A stretch of DNA of 64,000 bases from 9FT-COMBO-48-23 sp964400675. Lineage in GTDB: Bacteria; Chloroflexota; Dehalococcoidia; GIF9; UBA5629. The position numbers and the translations under genes are program-made. The DNA lies in contig CAYNVO010000007.1 of NCBI GenBank assembly GCA_964400675.1, forward strand, positions 71,764-135,763. The letters run 5' to 3'. The notes under the pieces are model-generated. The model made no database searches. It saw only the letters and a list, made by a program, of their open reading frames with translations, and was not told the DNA's origin. Positions 1 to 9,730 of this stretch are shown in pieces (position 1 is the first letter of the stretch; each line of letters opens with the position of its first letter).

Positions 1-377
1 CCCCCATTTCCTGTTGCGCTCTTCTCTATTGACTCTTTACTCTCGACATGTACAAGGTCGGGAGAGTACGTATTCGGCAATTCCCATTCCGTCTGGCTTT
101 CTAGCTCAGGGGGTGGCGATTTGGTGCGTTTGGATTTTCCATTCGGAACTATGTAGATATCTGTTCCGCCGCAATGTATTGAAATTTTGGCCTCTTCTGC
201 CGAGTCATCCATTTTGGTTTGTTTTATCCGCCTTTCAAATCAGGTTAGTTTAATCCCACGTCTGTTGGATAATTTACCATCGAACTCAGGTAGGTCTAAT
301 ATACTACCGCATAGGACTATTGTAAATAGCCCAAAGGTAACTTTACATATAGTAAGAAAGTAATAGGTGTTGATACA
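1..377. other. window edge, no gene recognised
   Basis: I see no convincing gene, RNA or repeat here. The open frames have no family resemblance and no good ribosome binding site. The last ~50 bases are presumably the leader of the nurA operon; an AGGTG about 8 bases before the nurA ATG is a weak Shine-Dalgarno. Confidence 0.4.
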
Positions 378-1646
378 ATGGGGCTTGAGTCGTTGTTTGG
401 GGTGGGGGCTCGTGATATACTTGGGCAATCAAGGAGAGAAATGTCGCTGGACCTGGCTAGTTTAGTCGGCCAGATTGTAGATTTGGCAGCTAGTTTGAAA
501 ACACGGGAGAGGGAGAGAGCAGTTAGGCTTGATTTTGCTCTAAACATCCTCAAATCTTCATCTGCCGCTTTTGATAGACTAAGGCATAAAGTTGATGCCA
601 GCAAGACTACCTGGCTGGTGGCTGGACTTAAGGAAAAGATGGACCTGCGGCAGGCAGCACCATCATGCCCTGATGATTTCATCATTCTGGCCAGTGATGG
701 CTCTCATATAGATGTTGACCGCCATCAGTCAGCTCGTTGCTTTTTGATTAATATTGGTGTGGCTCAGCTTCAGTATGGTCGAAATCCCGATGCCCGGCTT
801 TTAAGCTTCCCCACCCTTTATTTCAAAGATGATGAGGTGGTTATTGTTTCTCCTGATGATGGTCAACGGATTCCGATAAAAGAGCAGCTTCTTGGGGTGA
901 AGCGCAGTGTTGAGGAATGCCGCATACTTGCGGAGCGAGCGATTGAACTGAAGGCAGATTTGCCTCTTGTGGCGTTGCTCGATGGCTCCCTTATCTTTTG
1001 GGGTTTAATTGGACAGACCTATGATGAATTTGTCATCCGTGAGCTTCTGGTGGAGGGCTTTTTGAAACATCTTAATACGATGAAGGAGCTTAGCCTGGAC
1101 AGGCAGTTGGCGGTGGCAAGCTATATTAGCTTTCCCCAGAGCACGGATGTGGTCAATGTGCTCAGGCTGGCTGTTTGTCCTTATGAGACGGTGGATTGCG
1201 ACCGTAATTGCCGCGGTAAATTTGAGGGGAGGGAGTGTGATGTTGTTGGAGGCTTGCTTGACCGTGACCTTTTTGCCCGGCTGCTGGCTCCGGGAGAGCG
1301 TTCAGCCATATTTAGTAGCAGGTCTTCCGTTGTGATGAAGTATTATGGGGCGCAGGAGGTCGACTTTTTCTATATCAGGCTCGATGGGGAGGTAGCACGT
1401 GTGGAAATTCCTCTCTGGGTGGCGGAAGACGAGAAGTTAGTGGAGTTGGTTCATACTACGATCTCAGACCAGTGCCGGCTGGGGTTAGGTTATCCGGTTG
1501 CCTTAAGCGAAGCTCATGAGCAGGCAGTGGTGACCGGTGCTGACCGAGAGCAGTTCTGGGGGTTGGTGGAGCAGGTTCTGGCAGATGATAGAATGATTTT
1601 GGAAAGTTCAGCTAAGCGTCAGAGTAAGAGAGCGAGATGGATTTAG
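378..1646 (+). CDS. nurA: NurA-family DNA end-processing nuclease
   Basis: A 422-residue protein of the NurA nuclease family, which resects DNA ends together with the hexameric ATPase HerA. The two metal-binding acidic motifs are visible: ASDGS with Asp about residue 107, and ALLDGS with Asp about residue 202. A helical N-terminus of ~90 residues precedes the nuclease domain, and the C-terminus is basic (KRQSKRARW). It is the first gene of a three-gene + strand set ending in herA, which supports the call. NurA-HerA is best known from archaea and is also found in some bacteria. Role in double-strand-break repair is inferred from the family. Confidence 0.85.
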   Translation: MGLESLFGVGARDILGQSRREMSLDLASLVGQIVDLAASLKTRERERAVRLDFALNILKSSSAAFDRLRHKVDASKTTWLVAGLKEKMDLRQAAPSCPDDFIILASDGSHIDVDRHQSARCFLINIGVAQLQYGRNPDARLLSFPTLYFKDDEVVIVSPDDGQRIPIKEQLLGVKRSVEECRILAERAIELKADLPLVALLDGSLIFWGLIGQTYDEFVIRELLVEGFLKHLNTMKELSLDRQLAVASYISFPQSTDVVNVLRLAVCPYETVDCDRNCRGKFEGRECDVVGGLLDRDLFARLLAPGERSAIFSSRSSVVMKYYGAQEVDFFYIRLDGEVARVEIPLWVAEDEKLVELVHTTISDQCRLGLGYPVALSEAHEQAVVTGADREQFWGLVEQVLADDRMILESSAKRQSKRARWI

Positions 1647-1679
1647 AGGAAGTAAGAAATTAAAGAAAAAAAATTAAAA

Positions 1680-2270
1680 ATGGATACGGGAAATAAGGTA
1701 GCCGAGGTTATTGAGGCGAGCAGTGCTGAGTTCACCGCCCAGTGTTATAAGCTCGACCAATCACCGCCTTTAGGCAGTCTGGTAAAAACGCAGGATAGTC
1801 TTGGTGAAATCTATGGTGTTATCTATAATGCTGAGACTCATAGTCTTGACCCAGGGCGGCGTGTAATAGCGCGGGGTGAAAACTTGGAGTCAGAGGAGGA
1901 TATCTTCAGGGCTAATCCTCATCTGGCAAGGCTTTTAAGCACGGATTTCAAGGTCATGGTAGTCGGGCATGTCCAGGGCAAGAGCTTATACCATTATCTG
2001 CCACCAAAACCGGTGTCGATTCATAGCTTTGTCTATACCTGCTCGCTCGAGGAGGTCAGGACATTTACTCGGTCATTGGATTTTCTCAGCTTGCTTGTAG
2101 ATGTCAGGTTACCTATACCGGTAGACGAGGTTACTGCTGCCTGCATACGCTATGCCAGCCAGGCTCATTCTGACTCTCAGGCTTTTCTGGTCAAAGCAGG
2201 CAAAGAGCTAGCCTTTTTGCTAAGCAGCGATACTAGAAGATTGAACTCATTGCTAAAGAGGCTTAAGTGA
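1680..2270 (+). CDS. Conserved protein between NurA and HerA, HAS-barrel-like
   Basis: A 196-residue protein between nurA and herA. Its stop overlaps the herA start (TGATG), so translation is probably coupled. The N-terminal ~90 residues (GSLVKTQDSLGEIYGVIYN and following) look like the small beta-barrel found at the N-terminus of HerA-type ATPases. The C-terminal ~100 residues are mostly helical and unrecognised. It has no nuclease or ATPase motifs. A role as an accessory or adaptor of the NurA-HerA machine is inferred from position only. Confidence 0.6.
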   Translation: MDTGNKVAEVIEASSAEFTAQCYKLDQSPPLGSLVKTQDSLGEIYGVIYNAETHSLDPGRRVIARGENLESEEDIFRANPHLARLLSTDFKVMVVGHVQGKSLYHYLPPKPVSIHSFVYTCSLEEVRTFTRSLDFLSLLVDVRLPIPVDEVTAACIRYASQAHSDSQAFLVKAGKELAFLLSSDTRRLNSLLKRLK

Positions 2271-3904
2271 TGAAAGGCCAAGATTCTGAGGAGCGGAATA
2301 GTTTAGGCATTGTGATTTCCGGTTCTCTAACGCGGGGCGTGGAGGTGAAGCTTGATGTTTCAGTTTCTGTGGAGGACATGGTGGTGGGTCGTTACGTGGC
2401 TATTGAAGGGGAAAAGCACCGTTTCTTTGGCATGATTACCGATGTCAGTCTGGAGACTGTTGACCCCAGGGCAATGATAACGCCGCCTGATATCTCTGAC
2501 CCTTTTATTGCGCAAGTAATTACCGGCACCACTACTTATGGAAAACTTCGGGTTTTGCCAATGCTGACAATCGGTGGTGATGCTGCTAGCATACTTGAGG
2601 GACCCCAACCGGCGAAGACGGTGCCGGTGCATTTCTCTGGCGTAAAGCTAGCTTCTCAGCGCGATGTTGAGATGGTTTTTGGTGCTGAGGATGAAAGGCG
2701 GTTTTATGTCGGCACACCGTTGGATATGGAAACCAAAGTCTGCCTAAATGTATCCGAATTTGTTAAGCGTTCCAATGGAGTTTTTGGCAAGAGTGGTACA
2801 GGTAAAACCTTTCTTACCCGTTTGCTGCTTGTCGGCATGTTGCAGAAAGGGGTGGCGGCCAGTCTGGTCTTTGATATGCACAGTGAATACGGTTGGGAGG
2901 GAAAGACCGAGAAAGGTTACAAAGTGAAGGGATTGAAGCAGCTCTTTCCATCTAAAGTGGCAATTTTTACATTAGATGAGGAGAGTTCTCGACGGAGAAA
3001 GGTGAGCACCGATGTTGTGGTTAAGATAGGCTATGATGAGATTGAGCCCGAAGACATTGAGTTACTCCGGCAGACGTTGAATCTCACCGAAGCTTCTATT
3101 CAAGCGGTGTATCAACTGGCGCGCGAGTTTGGTGATAGGAAGTGGCTGGAGACTGTACTGAATCTGAATGATGATGATAGCAAGCAATTAATTTCCAGGC
3201 TTAATATTCATGATAGTACATATCGTAATTTGCGGCGTGGGCTGGAGAACTTAAAACGTTTTTCTTTCTTAGTATCTCGTGCACCTGACAATTCGGTTCG
3301 GCGCATCTTAGAATACCTGGACCGCGGGATAAATGTAATACTTGAGTTCGGTAGGTTTGATGACTTTACCGCCTATATTTTGGTGGCTAATTTGCTGAGT
3401 CGGCGAATTTACGCTAAATATCGAGAGAACGCAGAGCGGGAGATGGGTGGTGAGGTATCGCCGGCTCATCAGCTGGTTATCACTATCGAAGAAGCACATC
3501 GTTTTCTTAATCCTGAGGTTTCAGCTCGAACCATCTTCGGCAGAATAGCTCGAGAAATGAGGAAATATAACGTTACTTTGCTGGTTATTGACCAGCGTCC
3601 CAGTGGTATAGACGGCGAGGTCATGTCGCAATTGGGGACGAAGATAACCTGTCTACTGGATGATGAGAGGGATATCGATAGCGTGCTTACAGGTACAGCG
3701 GGCAAAAGTGACCTGAAGTCGGTGTTATCCAAGCTTGAGACGAAGCAGCAGGCGCTTATCTTTGGTCACGCTGTGCCTATGCCGGTAGTGATTAAGACTC
3801 GAGAATACGGTACGGCTGAGTCTTATAAGGAGCTTGGTTTTCTTGAAGCTGCCGAACTGAAAAAGAAGACGGAAAAAGACATAGAGGATCTGTGGACCTC
3901 TTAG
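2270..3904 (+). CDS. herA: HerA-type hexameric DNA-translocating ATPase
   Basis: A 544-residue FtsK/HerA-superfamily ATPase. An N-terminal barrel (~residues 10-150) is followed by a P-loop GKSGTGKT at ~173-180. The Walker B-like LVITIEEAHRF lies near residue 405, and a sensor/arginine region follows (VIDQRPSGID). The family pumps DNA to the partner NurA nuclease during end resection. The ATG at 2270 overlaps the previous stop by one base; a GTG three bases earlier is also possible, and AAAGAGG at 2255-2261 serves either. The stop lies only 5 bases from the convergent stop of the next gene. Some HerA homologues act in phage defence with other nucleases, but the NurA partner favours repair. Confidence 0.85.
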   Translation: MKGQDSEERNSLGIVISGSLTRGVEVKLDVSVSVEDMVVGRYVAIEGEKHRFFGMITDVSLETVDPRAMITPPDISDPFIAQVITGTTTYGKLRVLPMLTIGGDAASILEGPQPAKTVPVHFSGVKLASQRDVEMVFGAEDERRFYVGTPLDMETKVCLNVSEFVKRSNGVFGKSGTGKTFLTRLLLVGMLQKGVAASLVFDMHSEYGWEGKTEKGYKVKGLKQLFPSKVAIFTLDEESSRRRKVSTDVVVKIGYDEIEPEDIELLRQTLNLTEASIQAVYQLAREFGDRKWLETVLNLNDDDSKQLISRLNIHDSTYRNLRRGLENLKRFSFLVSRAPDNSVRRILEYLDRGINVILEFGRFDDFTAYILVANLLSRRIYAKYRENAEREMGGEVSPAHQLVITIEEAHRFLNPEVSARTIFGRIAREMRKYNVTLLVIDQRPSGIDGEVMSQLGTKITCLLDDERDIDSVLTGTAGKSDLKSVLSKLETKQQALIFGHAVPMPVVIKTREYGTAESYKELGFLEAAELKKKTEKDIEDLWTS

Positions 3905-3909
3905 TCTGT

Positions 3910-5502
3910 CTATTCTTCTATGTAGACTTCGCTTAAGGTGGGGATACCCTGAGCGTCTAGTTTATAGTTCTTGACATAAGGTTTGATTAGAAGGTAGGTC
4001 TTATCGAACCAAAGGGGCAGGCAAGCTGCTTCATCTATCAGTATTTGTTCGGCTCGCTGATACAGGGTAAATCTTGTGGTTTCATCAGGTTCCACGCCTG
4101 CCTGGTCGAGCAGGGCATCTACCTCTGGGTTGCTGTAGTTGCCGGTGTTGTATTCGGCGCCGGTGTGGAACAGTATATCAAGGAAGTTCTGGGGGTCTGG
4201 ATAGTCAGCAATCCAGCCGCTGGCAAACATCTCATCAGCCTCCTCTTTTAAGAAGTATGAGAATGTCTCTGGCTCAAGCTGTCTTACGCTTACTTCCACG
4301 CCAAGGTTTTCTCGCCAGTCTTGGATTATGGCTCCCAAATATTCCGGTATATTGCCTCCCCAGCCGGAGGTGGTAAGCGTAATGGGTGGTAGGTTGGAAG
4401 CGCTGCCATATTTTGAGCTGGCGATGAGGCTTTTTGCCTTAGCTACATCATAGTTTAGCCCATTCAGATTTTCGTTATAGCCTGGCATGTCCAGCGGCAG
4501 AATGCCATCGGCTTTGGTCGCCATTCCTTTGAAGGTCAGTCTTATAATCTTCTCTTTGTTTACTGCGTGGCAAAAAGCCTGGCGAATGTTGGCATCATCA
4601 AATGGTGGCTTCTGGGTATTGAAGCCTATGTAGAAAAGGCTCAATTCGGGAAACACATGCAGTTCATTAGAGAAGGGGCTATGTTCATCTGCCGCTCTAT
4701 CTATGTAATATTGATTGACCTCTGCCACATCGATTTCGCCCAATTCATACATCGCCATAGGCAAACCGGCCAGAAGATGATAGGCTACTCCTTTGATAGT
4801 TGGGAGCCGACCGTAATAAAGCTCATTTGGCTCCAGTATTAATATCTCATCTTTTTCCCATTCCTTAAGCTTGAAGGGGCCTGTCCCGTTTGGCTTTAGC
4901 CACCAATTTTTACCGGATTCTACATTGGCTTTATCCACAGCGAAGGCAGTAGGATAAGTCATCTTTGCCAGAAAATAAGCCTTAGGAGCGTCGATAGTCA
5001 CCTTTAGAGTGTAATCGTCAATGACCTCGACACCGCTGATTTTTGTGGCTTTGCCTTCCAGTACATCTTTCACACCAACGATATCGCCTAGATAAGTGGC
5101 TGCTGCCTGTGAGCCAGTCACAGGATGGCAGGCTCTTTCCCATGAGTATTTGAAGTCCTGGGCGGTAACCTCTTTGCCATCGTGAAATTTCACCCCTTTG
5201 CGCAATTGGAAAGTGTAAGTCTTGCCATCACTGCTCTTTTGCCAGCTTTCGGCTATGTCAGGCATTGGCTTTGCATCATCACCAAGACGGACCAGGCCGC
5301 TGAATATTTGCAGGACGTAGGTGTGTGAATTTATCTCACTCGAAATTGCCGGGTCAAGGGTTATGGGTCCAGAGTCCCACAGGTTGATAACCCCCTTTTC
5401 TCGGGCGGGTGTTTCCTTTGGTGGACAGTTGATGACGAAAGGCAAGGCAATTAGAGCACAAAGAAGAGCACCCAGTAATGTGAATTGCCAGGCTTTTTTC
5501 AT
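3910..5502 (-). CDS. Peptide/nickel-type ABC transporter substrate-binding protein (family 5)
   Basis: A 530-residue extracellular solute-binding protein of the OppA/DppA family. It has an N-terminal hydrophobic export segment ending near an isolated Cys (FVINC), suggesting a lipoprotein. Family 5 hallmarks follow: DSGPITLDPAIS, LRKGVKFHDGKEVTAQDF, and NIRQAFCHAVNKEKI. No permease or ATPase gene is adjacent, so it is an orphan binding protein or works with a transporter elsewhere. A second member lies at 61918-63582. Substrate (oligopeptide, Ni chelate or other) cannot be told from sequence. Confidence 0.85.
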   Translation of the reverse strand: MKKAWQFTLLGALLCALIALPFVINCPPKETPAREKGVINLWDSGPITLDPAISSEINSHTYVLQIFSGLVRLGDDAKPMPDIAESWQKSSDGKTYTFQLRKGVKFHDGKEVTAQDFKYSWERACHPVTGSQAAATYLGDIVGVKDVLEGKATKISGVEVIDDYTLKVTIDAPKAYFLAKMTYPTAFAVDKANVESGKNWWLKPNGTGPFKLKEWEKDEILILEPNELYYGRLPTIKGVAYHLLAGLPMAMYELGEIDVAEVNQYYIDRAADEHSPFSNELHVFPELSLFYIGFNTQKPPFDDANIRQAFCHAVNKEKIIRLTFKGMATKADGILPLDMPGYNENLNGLNYDVAKAKSLIASSKYGSASNLPPITLTTSGWGGNIPEYLGAIIQDWRENLGVEVSVRQLEPETFSYFLKEEADEMFASGWIADYPDPQNFLDILFHTGAEYNTGNYSNPEVDALLDQAGVEPDETTRFTLYQRAEQILIDEAACLPLWFDKTYLLIKPYVKNYKLDAQGIPTLSEVYIEE

Positions 5503-5515
5503 TTGTTTATAGGCC

Positions 5516-6205
5516 TCAAAATAAATTTTTCGCTTTCATGCTCAGATGATCTCTGTCGCAGATAATTATATGGTCGAGGACTTCTATGCCTATTATTTCA
5601 CCGGCTTCTACCAGTCGCTTGGTTAGCTTGATGTCATCTTCCGAGGGTGTAGGGTCGCCGGAAGGGTGATTGTGCATGAAGATGACAGACGCAGCACACG
5701 AAGAGATGGCTTCTTTGAATACCTCACGTGGATGTGCCAGACTGCAGTCAAGGCTGCCGATAGAAATTTTATGGGTGTTTATCAGATGATTTCTGGTGTC
5801 CAGGCAGAGTACCAGGAAGTGCTCTTTTCTCTTGCCCTTTAGCTGGCTTCTGGTTGCTTTTATGGCATCTTCTGGAGATTTAACCGTGATTTTCGGACCT
5901 TCGGTGGAGGGGTCTTCCAGCCGTTTGCTCAACTCAAATGCGGCTTTTATCTGAGCAGCTTTGGCCGGACCGATACCTTTTATCTGGGTCAGCTCTTCCA
6001 CAGAAGCAGAGGCGAGATTCTTAAGGTTGCCAAATTTGCTCAGCAATTTCTGCGCGGTGATAATTACCGATTCTCCTTTGATGCCTCGTCCGAGAATCAA
6101 GGCTAGAATTTCCTGGCTGGATAGAGCTTCGCTGCCCAATTTTGAAAGTCTCTCCCGAGGTCGTTCGGAAAGAGGTAGGTCGTGAACGGTAAAAGAGTTG
6201 TTCAA
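5516..6205 (-). CDS. radC: RadC/JAB-domain protein
   Basis: A 229-residue RadC-family protein. The N-terminal part contains a helix-hairpin-helix (IKGIGPAKAAQIKAAFEL). The C-terminal JAB/MPN domain carries the metal motif MHNHPSGDPTPSEDD. Despite its name, RadC has no proven repair role; family members behave as putative metallo-hydrolases. The start follows a good spacing from the upstream gene, and its ATG abuts the stop of the protease gene at 6206. Confidence 0.9.
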   Translation of the reverse strand: MNNSFTVHDLPLSERPRERLSKLGSEALSSQEILALILGRGIKGESVIITAQKLLSKFGNLKNLASASVEELTQIKGIGPAKAAQIKAAFELSKRLEDPSTEGPKITVKSPEDAIKATRSQLKGKRKEHFLVLCLDTRNHLINTHKISIGSLDCSLAHPREVFKEAISSCAASVIFMHNHPSGDPTPSEDDIKLTKRLVEAGEIIGIEVLDHIIICDRDHLSMKAKNLF

Positions 6206-7414
6206 TCAGGGCACTCCTAATAATATAGTTGCCGCTACTTGCCTGTTCAGCACCTCTTCCCGAAGTAGCTTTTCTTGACTAGTCTCCTGCATGGAGACGT
6301 GCTGGGATCTGGGCTGAGATTGCGTTTGGCTAGTTATATGCTTTCGCCATAATATATCAAGTCCATCCTGGTCGAAACCGTAAACTTCATTCATGGCGTC
6401 ATTGCAAGAATTGCCTTCTTTTAATAAGCTTAGCAGATTAAGCATTTTATCTTTGCCGTAGTTCTGGATGAGGAACTCGACCAGGCTTTGGCTCTGTGCA
6501 TATGAGATGTAGGCATCTTCGGGTTTGGCTGAAAACGGGCTGGATAGGCTGCGTACCGAGATGAGTTTATGTTCAGATATCGCCTTTTTGAGCCATGACT
6601 CGAGATAAGGGTCTGGTTTGCCTTCGGCATGCATTGCTAGGCCTTCATCCAGCCAAGTGGGTAGGACAATAGCTCCGTAGGGACTGAAGGTCATCTGATG
6701 AATTACCATGTGACCCAACTCATGAGCTACCGCCCTCTTTCCCCAACTCAGTTCATTTACGGGGACACCAATGGCGATAAGACCGTATTCAGTAAAAGCA
6801 ACACCACCTGTCCATTCTTGCGGGAAAATCATGGCACCTTGGAGGTCTTTGGCACTGGCATAAATGTATAAGCTTATGGGCTTCTCAAGATAAACACCAG
6901 TATCTTCGGCCAGCCTTTCCAGTGCCTGTTGACACGCAGCCATCAGCTCTTCAGCGAAGGACTGACTGCCTTTGTACCAGAAGAGGTCAATTTGTCCCAT
7001 GGTTAACTTTTGCCAGGAGTAGCGCAGGTCTTCAAAGCGAATTAATTCAGGGGAAGTTATCAGCTTATTCCCTTTTGCGTCCTCGATTGTCCACCAGTAT
7101 TTGACTGTGGTTCCGGCTGGCAGAGTGGCTTTTCTCATATCCCATAGCCATTCTGTTTCCACTTTTGGCGATGGGGTGAAGTCAGGCCAGGCTTCACTGG
7201 TGACCTGGGCGTAGTTCATTCTCTCAACTTGATAATGGAGACGTAATTTAGTGATATCGCTCTGGCTTGCGGCTTTTATCTTGAAGACCAAGGCGGAGGG
7301 GAAATATACCTCAGCAGTGCTGTCTACCAGGGATATTCCCTCCTGTGCGTGAATAATAGATGGTAGAACGAACAGGAGAGTAACCAGGATTATCGGGATG
7401 AGCCATTTATTCAT
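6206..7414 (-). CDS. Secreted gluzincin metalloprotease, peptidase MA-like
   Basis: A 402-residue protein with an N-terminal signal peptide (LIPIILVTLLFVLPSIIHA). The zinc motif VAHELGHMVIHQ is followed by the third ligand in PTWLDEGLAMHAEG, as in the peptidase MA-like gluzincins. Residues ~25-130 form a beta-rich N-terminal domain. It is probably extracytoplasmic. Its start overlaps the prfB stop by 4 bases, so it is translationally linked to prfB on the same strand. Substrate unknown. Confidence 0.8.
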   Translation of the reverse strand: MNKWLIPIILVTLLFVLPSIIHAQEGISLVDSTAEVYFPSALVFKIKAASQSDITKLRLHYQVERMNYAQVTSEAWPDFTPSPKVETEWLWDMRKATLPAGTTVKYWWTIEDAKGNKLITSPELIRFEDLRYSWQKLTMGQIDLFWYKGSQSFAEELMAACQQALERLAEDTGVYLEKPISLYIYASAKDLQGAMIFPQEWTGGVAFTEYGLIAIGVPVNELSWGKRAVAHELGHMVIHQMTFSPYGAIVLPTWLDEGLAMHAEGKPDPYLESWLKKAISEHKLISVRSLSSPFSAKPEDAYISYAQSQSLVEFLIQNYGKDKMLNLLSLLKEGNSCNDAMNEVYGFDQDGLDILWRKHITSQTQSQPRSQHVSMQETSQEKLLREEVLNRQVAATILLGVP

Positions 7415-8515
7415 TTGCCCACTCCCAGTTTATGACGGAGATAGATGTTGATAAAATCATCTATATCTCCATCCAGGACAGCGTTTGCATTACTGGTTTC
7501 ATAATCAGTTCGGTGATCTTTGACCATTCTGTAGGGATGAAGAACATAGCTTCGAATCTGGTTACCCCAACCAGCTTCGATTCGTTCACCTTTAAGTTTG
7601 GCTTTCTCTCTTTCCTTTTCGGCACGATTAAGTTCAAGAAGGCGAGCGTAAAGCACCTTGAGGGCGCTCTCTTTGTTCTGGCGCTGGGAACGTTGGCTTT
7701 GACAACTCACTATTAGACCTGTGGGAAGATGAGTTATTCTAACAGCACTGCTTGTTTTTTGCATGTGTTGTCCGCCGGGTCCGCTTGACTTGAAAGTATC
7801 TATTTTCAAATCCTCAGGATTTACTTTGATATCTATCTCCTCTTCAGCTTCAGGAAGGACTTCGACCAGGACGAACGAAGTATGACGGGCGTGGTCGGCG
7901 TCGAATGGGGACAGGCGAACTAAACGGTGGACGCCGTGCTCTGATTTTAAATAGCCATAAGCATAATCTCCTCTAATTTCCACAGTAGCATTCTTTATAC
8001 CGGCTTCGTCACCAACGGAGGTATCTAGTATTTCGGCTTTGTATTTGCGCCTTTCTGCCCAGCGCAGGTACATCCTCAACAGCATTTCTGCCCAGTCCTG
8101 GGACTCAGTGCCGCCGGCACCAGCATGTATAGTCAATATGGCATTCCTGTTGTCATATTCGTCGCTCAAAATCAATTGAGTTTCCAAATCGTCGAGTTGA
8201 GAGGTTATTTCCTCTATATCCCGCCGGATTTCTTCCTGAAGAGACTGGTCATTTTCTTCTATGGCCAGTGTTGTCATGTCAAGGAGTTCAGTAGCTCTCT
8301 TCTCTAGTTGTCGCCAGGTATGGACTAAATTTTTAGCCGCTCCCAATTGGCGCATGGTGGATTGCGCTTTGGTCGGGTCCAGCCAGAAGTCTGGCTGAGC
8401 GGTTTTAGCCTCTAGCTTGGCGATTTCCTTTTCCTTCTTTGGAATGTCAAAGGCGCACCATTATATCTGAGATTCGGTGGTTTAGAGCTTCCAGTTTATC
8501 CTTCTCTTCTTGCAT
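7411..8515 (-). CDS. prfB: Peptide chain release factor 2, with programmed +1 frameshift
   Basis: RF2 recognises UGA and UAA stops. The catalytic GGQ is seen in SSGPGGQHMQKTSSA. The anticodon-like region (RF2 normally SPF) is seen as RLSPFDADHARHTS. The main frame is open only from 8448; the first 22 codons (MQEEKDKLEAL...) lie in a different frame from the ATG at 8515, preceded by AGGAG. They end in CTT-TGA-C. A +1 slip on CTT gives Leu-Asp and continues as IPKKEKEIAKLEAK, restoring the normal N-terminal coiled domain. This is the classical RF2 autoregulatory frameshift, so the gene should not be called truncated. Confidence 0.93.
8446..8452 (-). promoter_or_regulatory. prfB programmed +1 frameshift site (CTT TGA C)
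   Basis: Codon 23 of prfB is an in-frame TGA (8449-8447) preceded by CTT and followed by C, the canonical RF2 slip site. The usual Shine-Dalgarno-like AGGGGG stimulator just upstream is only weakly represented here (ATGGTGCGC). Confidence 0.9.
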
Positions 8516-8546
8516 TACTCACAACTCCTATTCTGCTGTAGATTGA

Positions 8547-9344
8547 TTAACTAAAAGGGCTATGGCAATTTGCCTGTTGATGACTGTAAGTGGTGGTTAT
8601 GGACTTGCCGCTGGCAGCAAGGTGAGCTAACCGAGAGGGCTCAGGGAGCCGATGTTTGCGGCAACACTCCATTACCCAAAGGATGGCTGTTGGCAGGTCA
8701 ATCTTGTGACCGATGGAGATGTAAATTGGACTCACATTAGCTTTAGTTCGTAGAGCAACTCCGATAACCTCACCGTTTTCAGTAAGCTCGGCGTAAGCAC
8801 CGGCTTCAGCGGTTACCGGTGCATGAGTGCCACACAGGCGTGATTTGGCACAACCTATAGTAGGTATGTTAAGAAATAGACCTATATGTGAAGCGATTCC
8901 GAAGCGCCTGGGATGAGCAATTCCTTGGCCATCTGCCAGAATAAGGTCGGGTTCTGTTGATAGTTTTTGACAAACAGTCAATACCAAAGGGGCCTCTCTG
9001 AAAGATAAAAGGCCAGGTATATAAGGAAAATGGATTTTATCCTCGGCGGTTTCGACCTCAGTCACCTTAAGTTCGGGGTAGTTGAGGATGACCGCAGCGG
9101 CTCGGGCAATCCCTCTTGAATCTGGGGCCGATATATCGACACCAGCGATAAAGCGAGGTTTAATTTCCTCGCTTTTTCGTGATACTCGACTAGCCATGTC
9201 TATTTGTATCTGTTTAGCCTGGGCGATACTTATTTGCCAACCGTGCAGCTGCTGTATTTTCACATCCTTGATTATAATGGCTGGGTTCGCTGGTGGCAAC
9301 ATCGGAAGTGATGACATATTGACAGTTGAAGTAACTTGTTGCAT
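8547..9344 (-). CDS. nfi: Endonuclease V (deoxyinosine 3'-endonuclease)
   Basis: A 265-residue endonuclease V, which nicks the second phosphodiester 3' of deoxyinosine in DNA. Family motifs are present: AGVDIS with the catalytic Asp, the PYIPGLLSFREAP substrate-binding segment, and LADGQGIAHPRRFGIASH. The annotated start gives a ~40-residue N-terminal extension before LHGWQISIAQA, where family members usually begin. A shorter start at an internal Met (for example MSSLP) is possible. Confidence 0.9.
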   Translation of the reverse strand: MQQVTSTVNMSSLPMLPPANPAIIIKDVKIQQLHGWQISIAQAKQIQIDMASRVSRKSEEIKPRFIAGVDISAPDSRGIARAAAVILNYPELKVTEVETAEDKIHFPYIPGLLSFREAPLVLTVCQKLSTEPDLILADGQGIAHPRRFGIASHIGLFLNIPTIGCAKSRLCGTHAPVTAEAGAYAELTENGEVIGVALRTKANVSPIYISIGHKIDLPTAILWVMECCRKHRLPEPSRLAHLAASGKSITTTYSHQQANCHSPFS

Positions 9345-9391
9345 AATAATCTACAGAATTTTTAAGGAGGCTTAACCTAAACAGGTAGCTA

Positions 9392-9730
9392 ATGGTAAAG
9401 ATAAGATTACGGCGGGTTGGCGCTAGGAATAAACCTATGTACCGAGTGGTAGTGACTGATCACAGGTCACCGCGAGATGGCGCTTTTATTGAGATCATCG
9501 GACATTATAATCCGTTGACCGAGCCAGAGACATTTGTTGTTGATGAAGAAAAAGCGCTGAAGTGGCTTAAGTATGGTGCCAAGCCAACGGATACTGTATT
9601 GAGGTTGCTGTCTAAGGTGGGGGTAATGGATAAGTTTAAGCCAACTGATGCAAAAAAGGCGAGAGCAACAAAACCGAGAAAGATAAAGGCCACAGCCAAA
9701 ACCAAATCGACTACTGAGGAGTCATCATAA
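9392..9730 (+). CDS. rpsP: 30S ribosomal protein S16
   Basis: A 112-residue S16. The conserved start MVKIRLRRVGARNKPMYRV and the GHYNPLTEPE segment are plain. The C-terminal ~30 residues are a low-complexity Lys/Thr/Ala tail, longer than in the shortest S16 proteins. The stop overlaps the next ATG by one base (TAATG), so it is coupled to khpA, a common bacterial pair. Confidence 0.95.
   Translation: MVKIRLRRVGARNKPMYRVVVTDHRSPRDGAFIEIIGHYNPLTEPETFVVDEEKALKWLKYGAKPTDTVLRLLSKVGVMDKFKPTDAKKARATKPRKIKATAKTKSTTEESS

Noticed and set aside
14..253. 79-residue frame at the window start
   Set aside because: No family resemblance, no ribosome site, composition like non-coding sequence.
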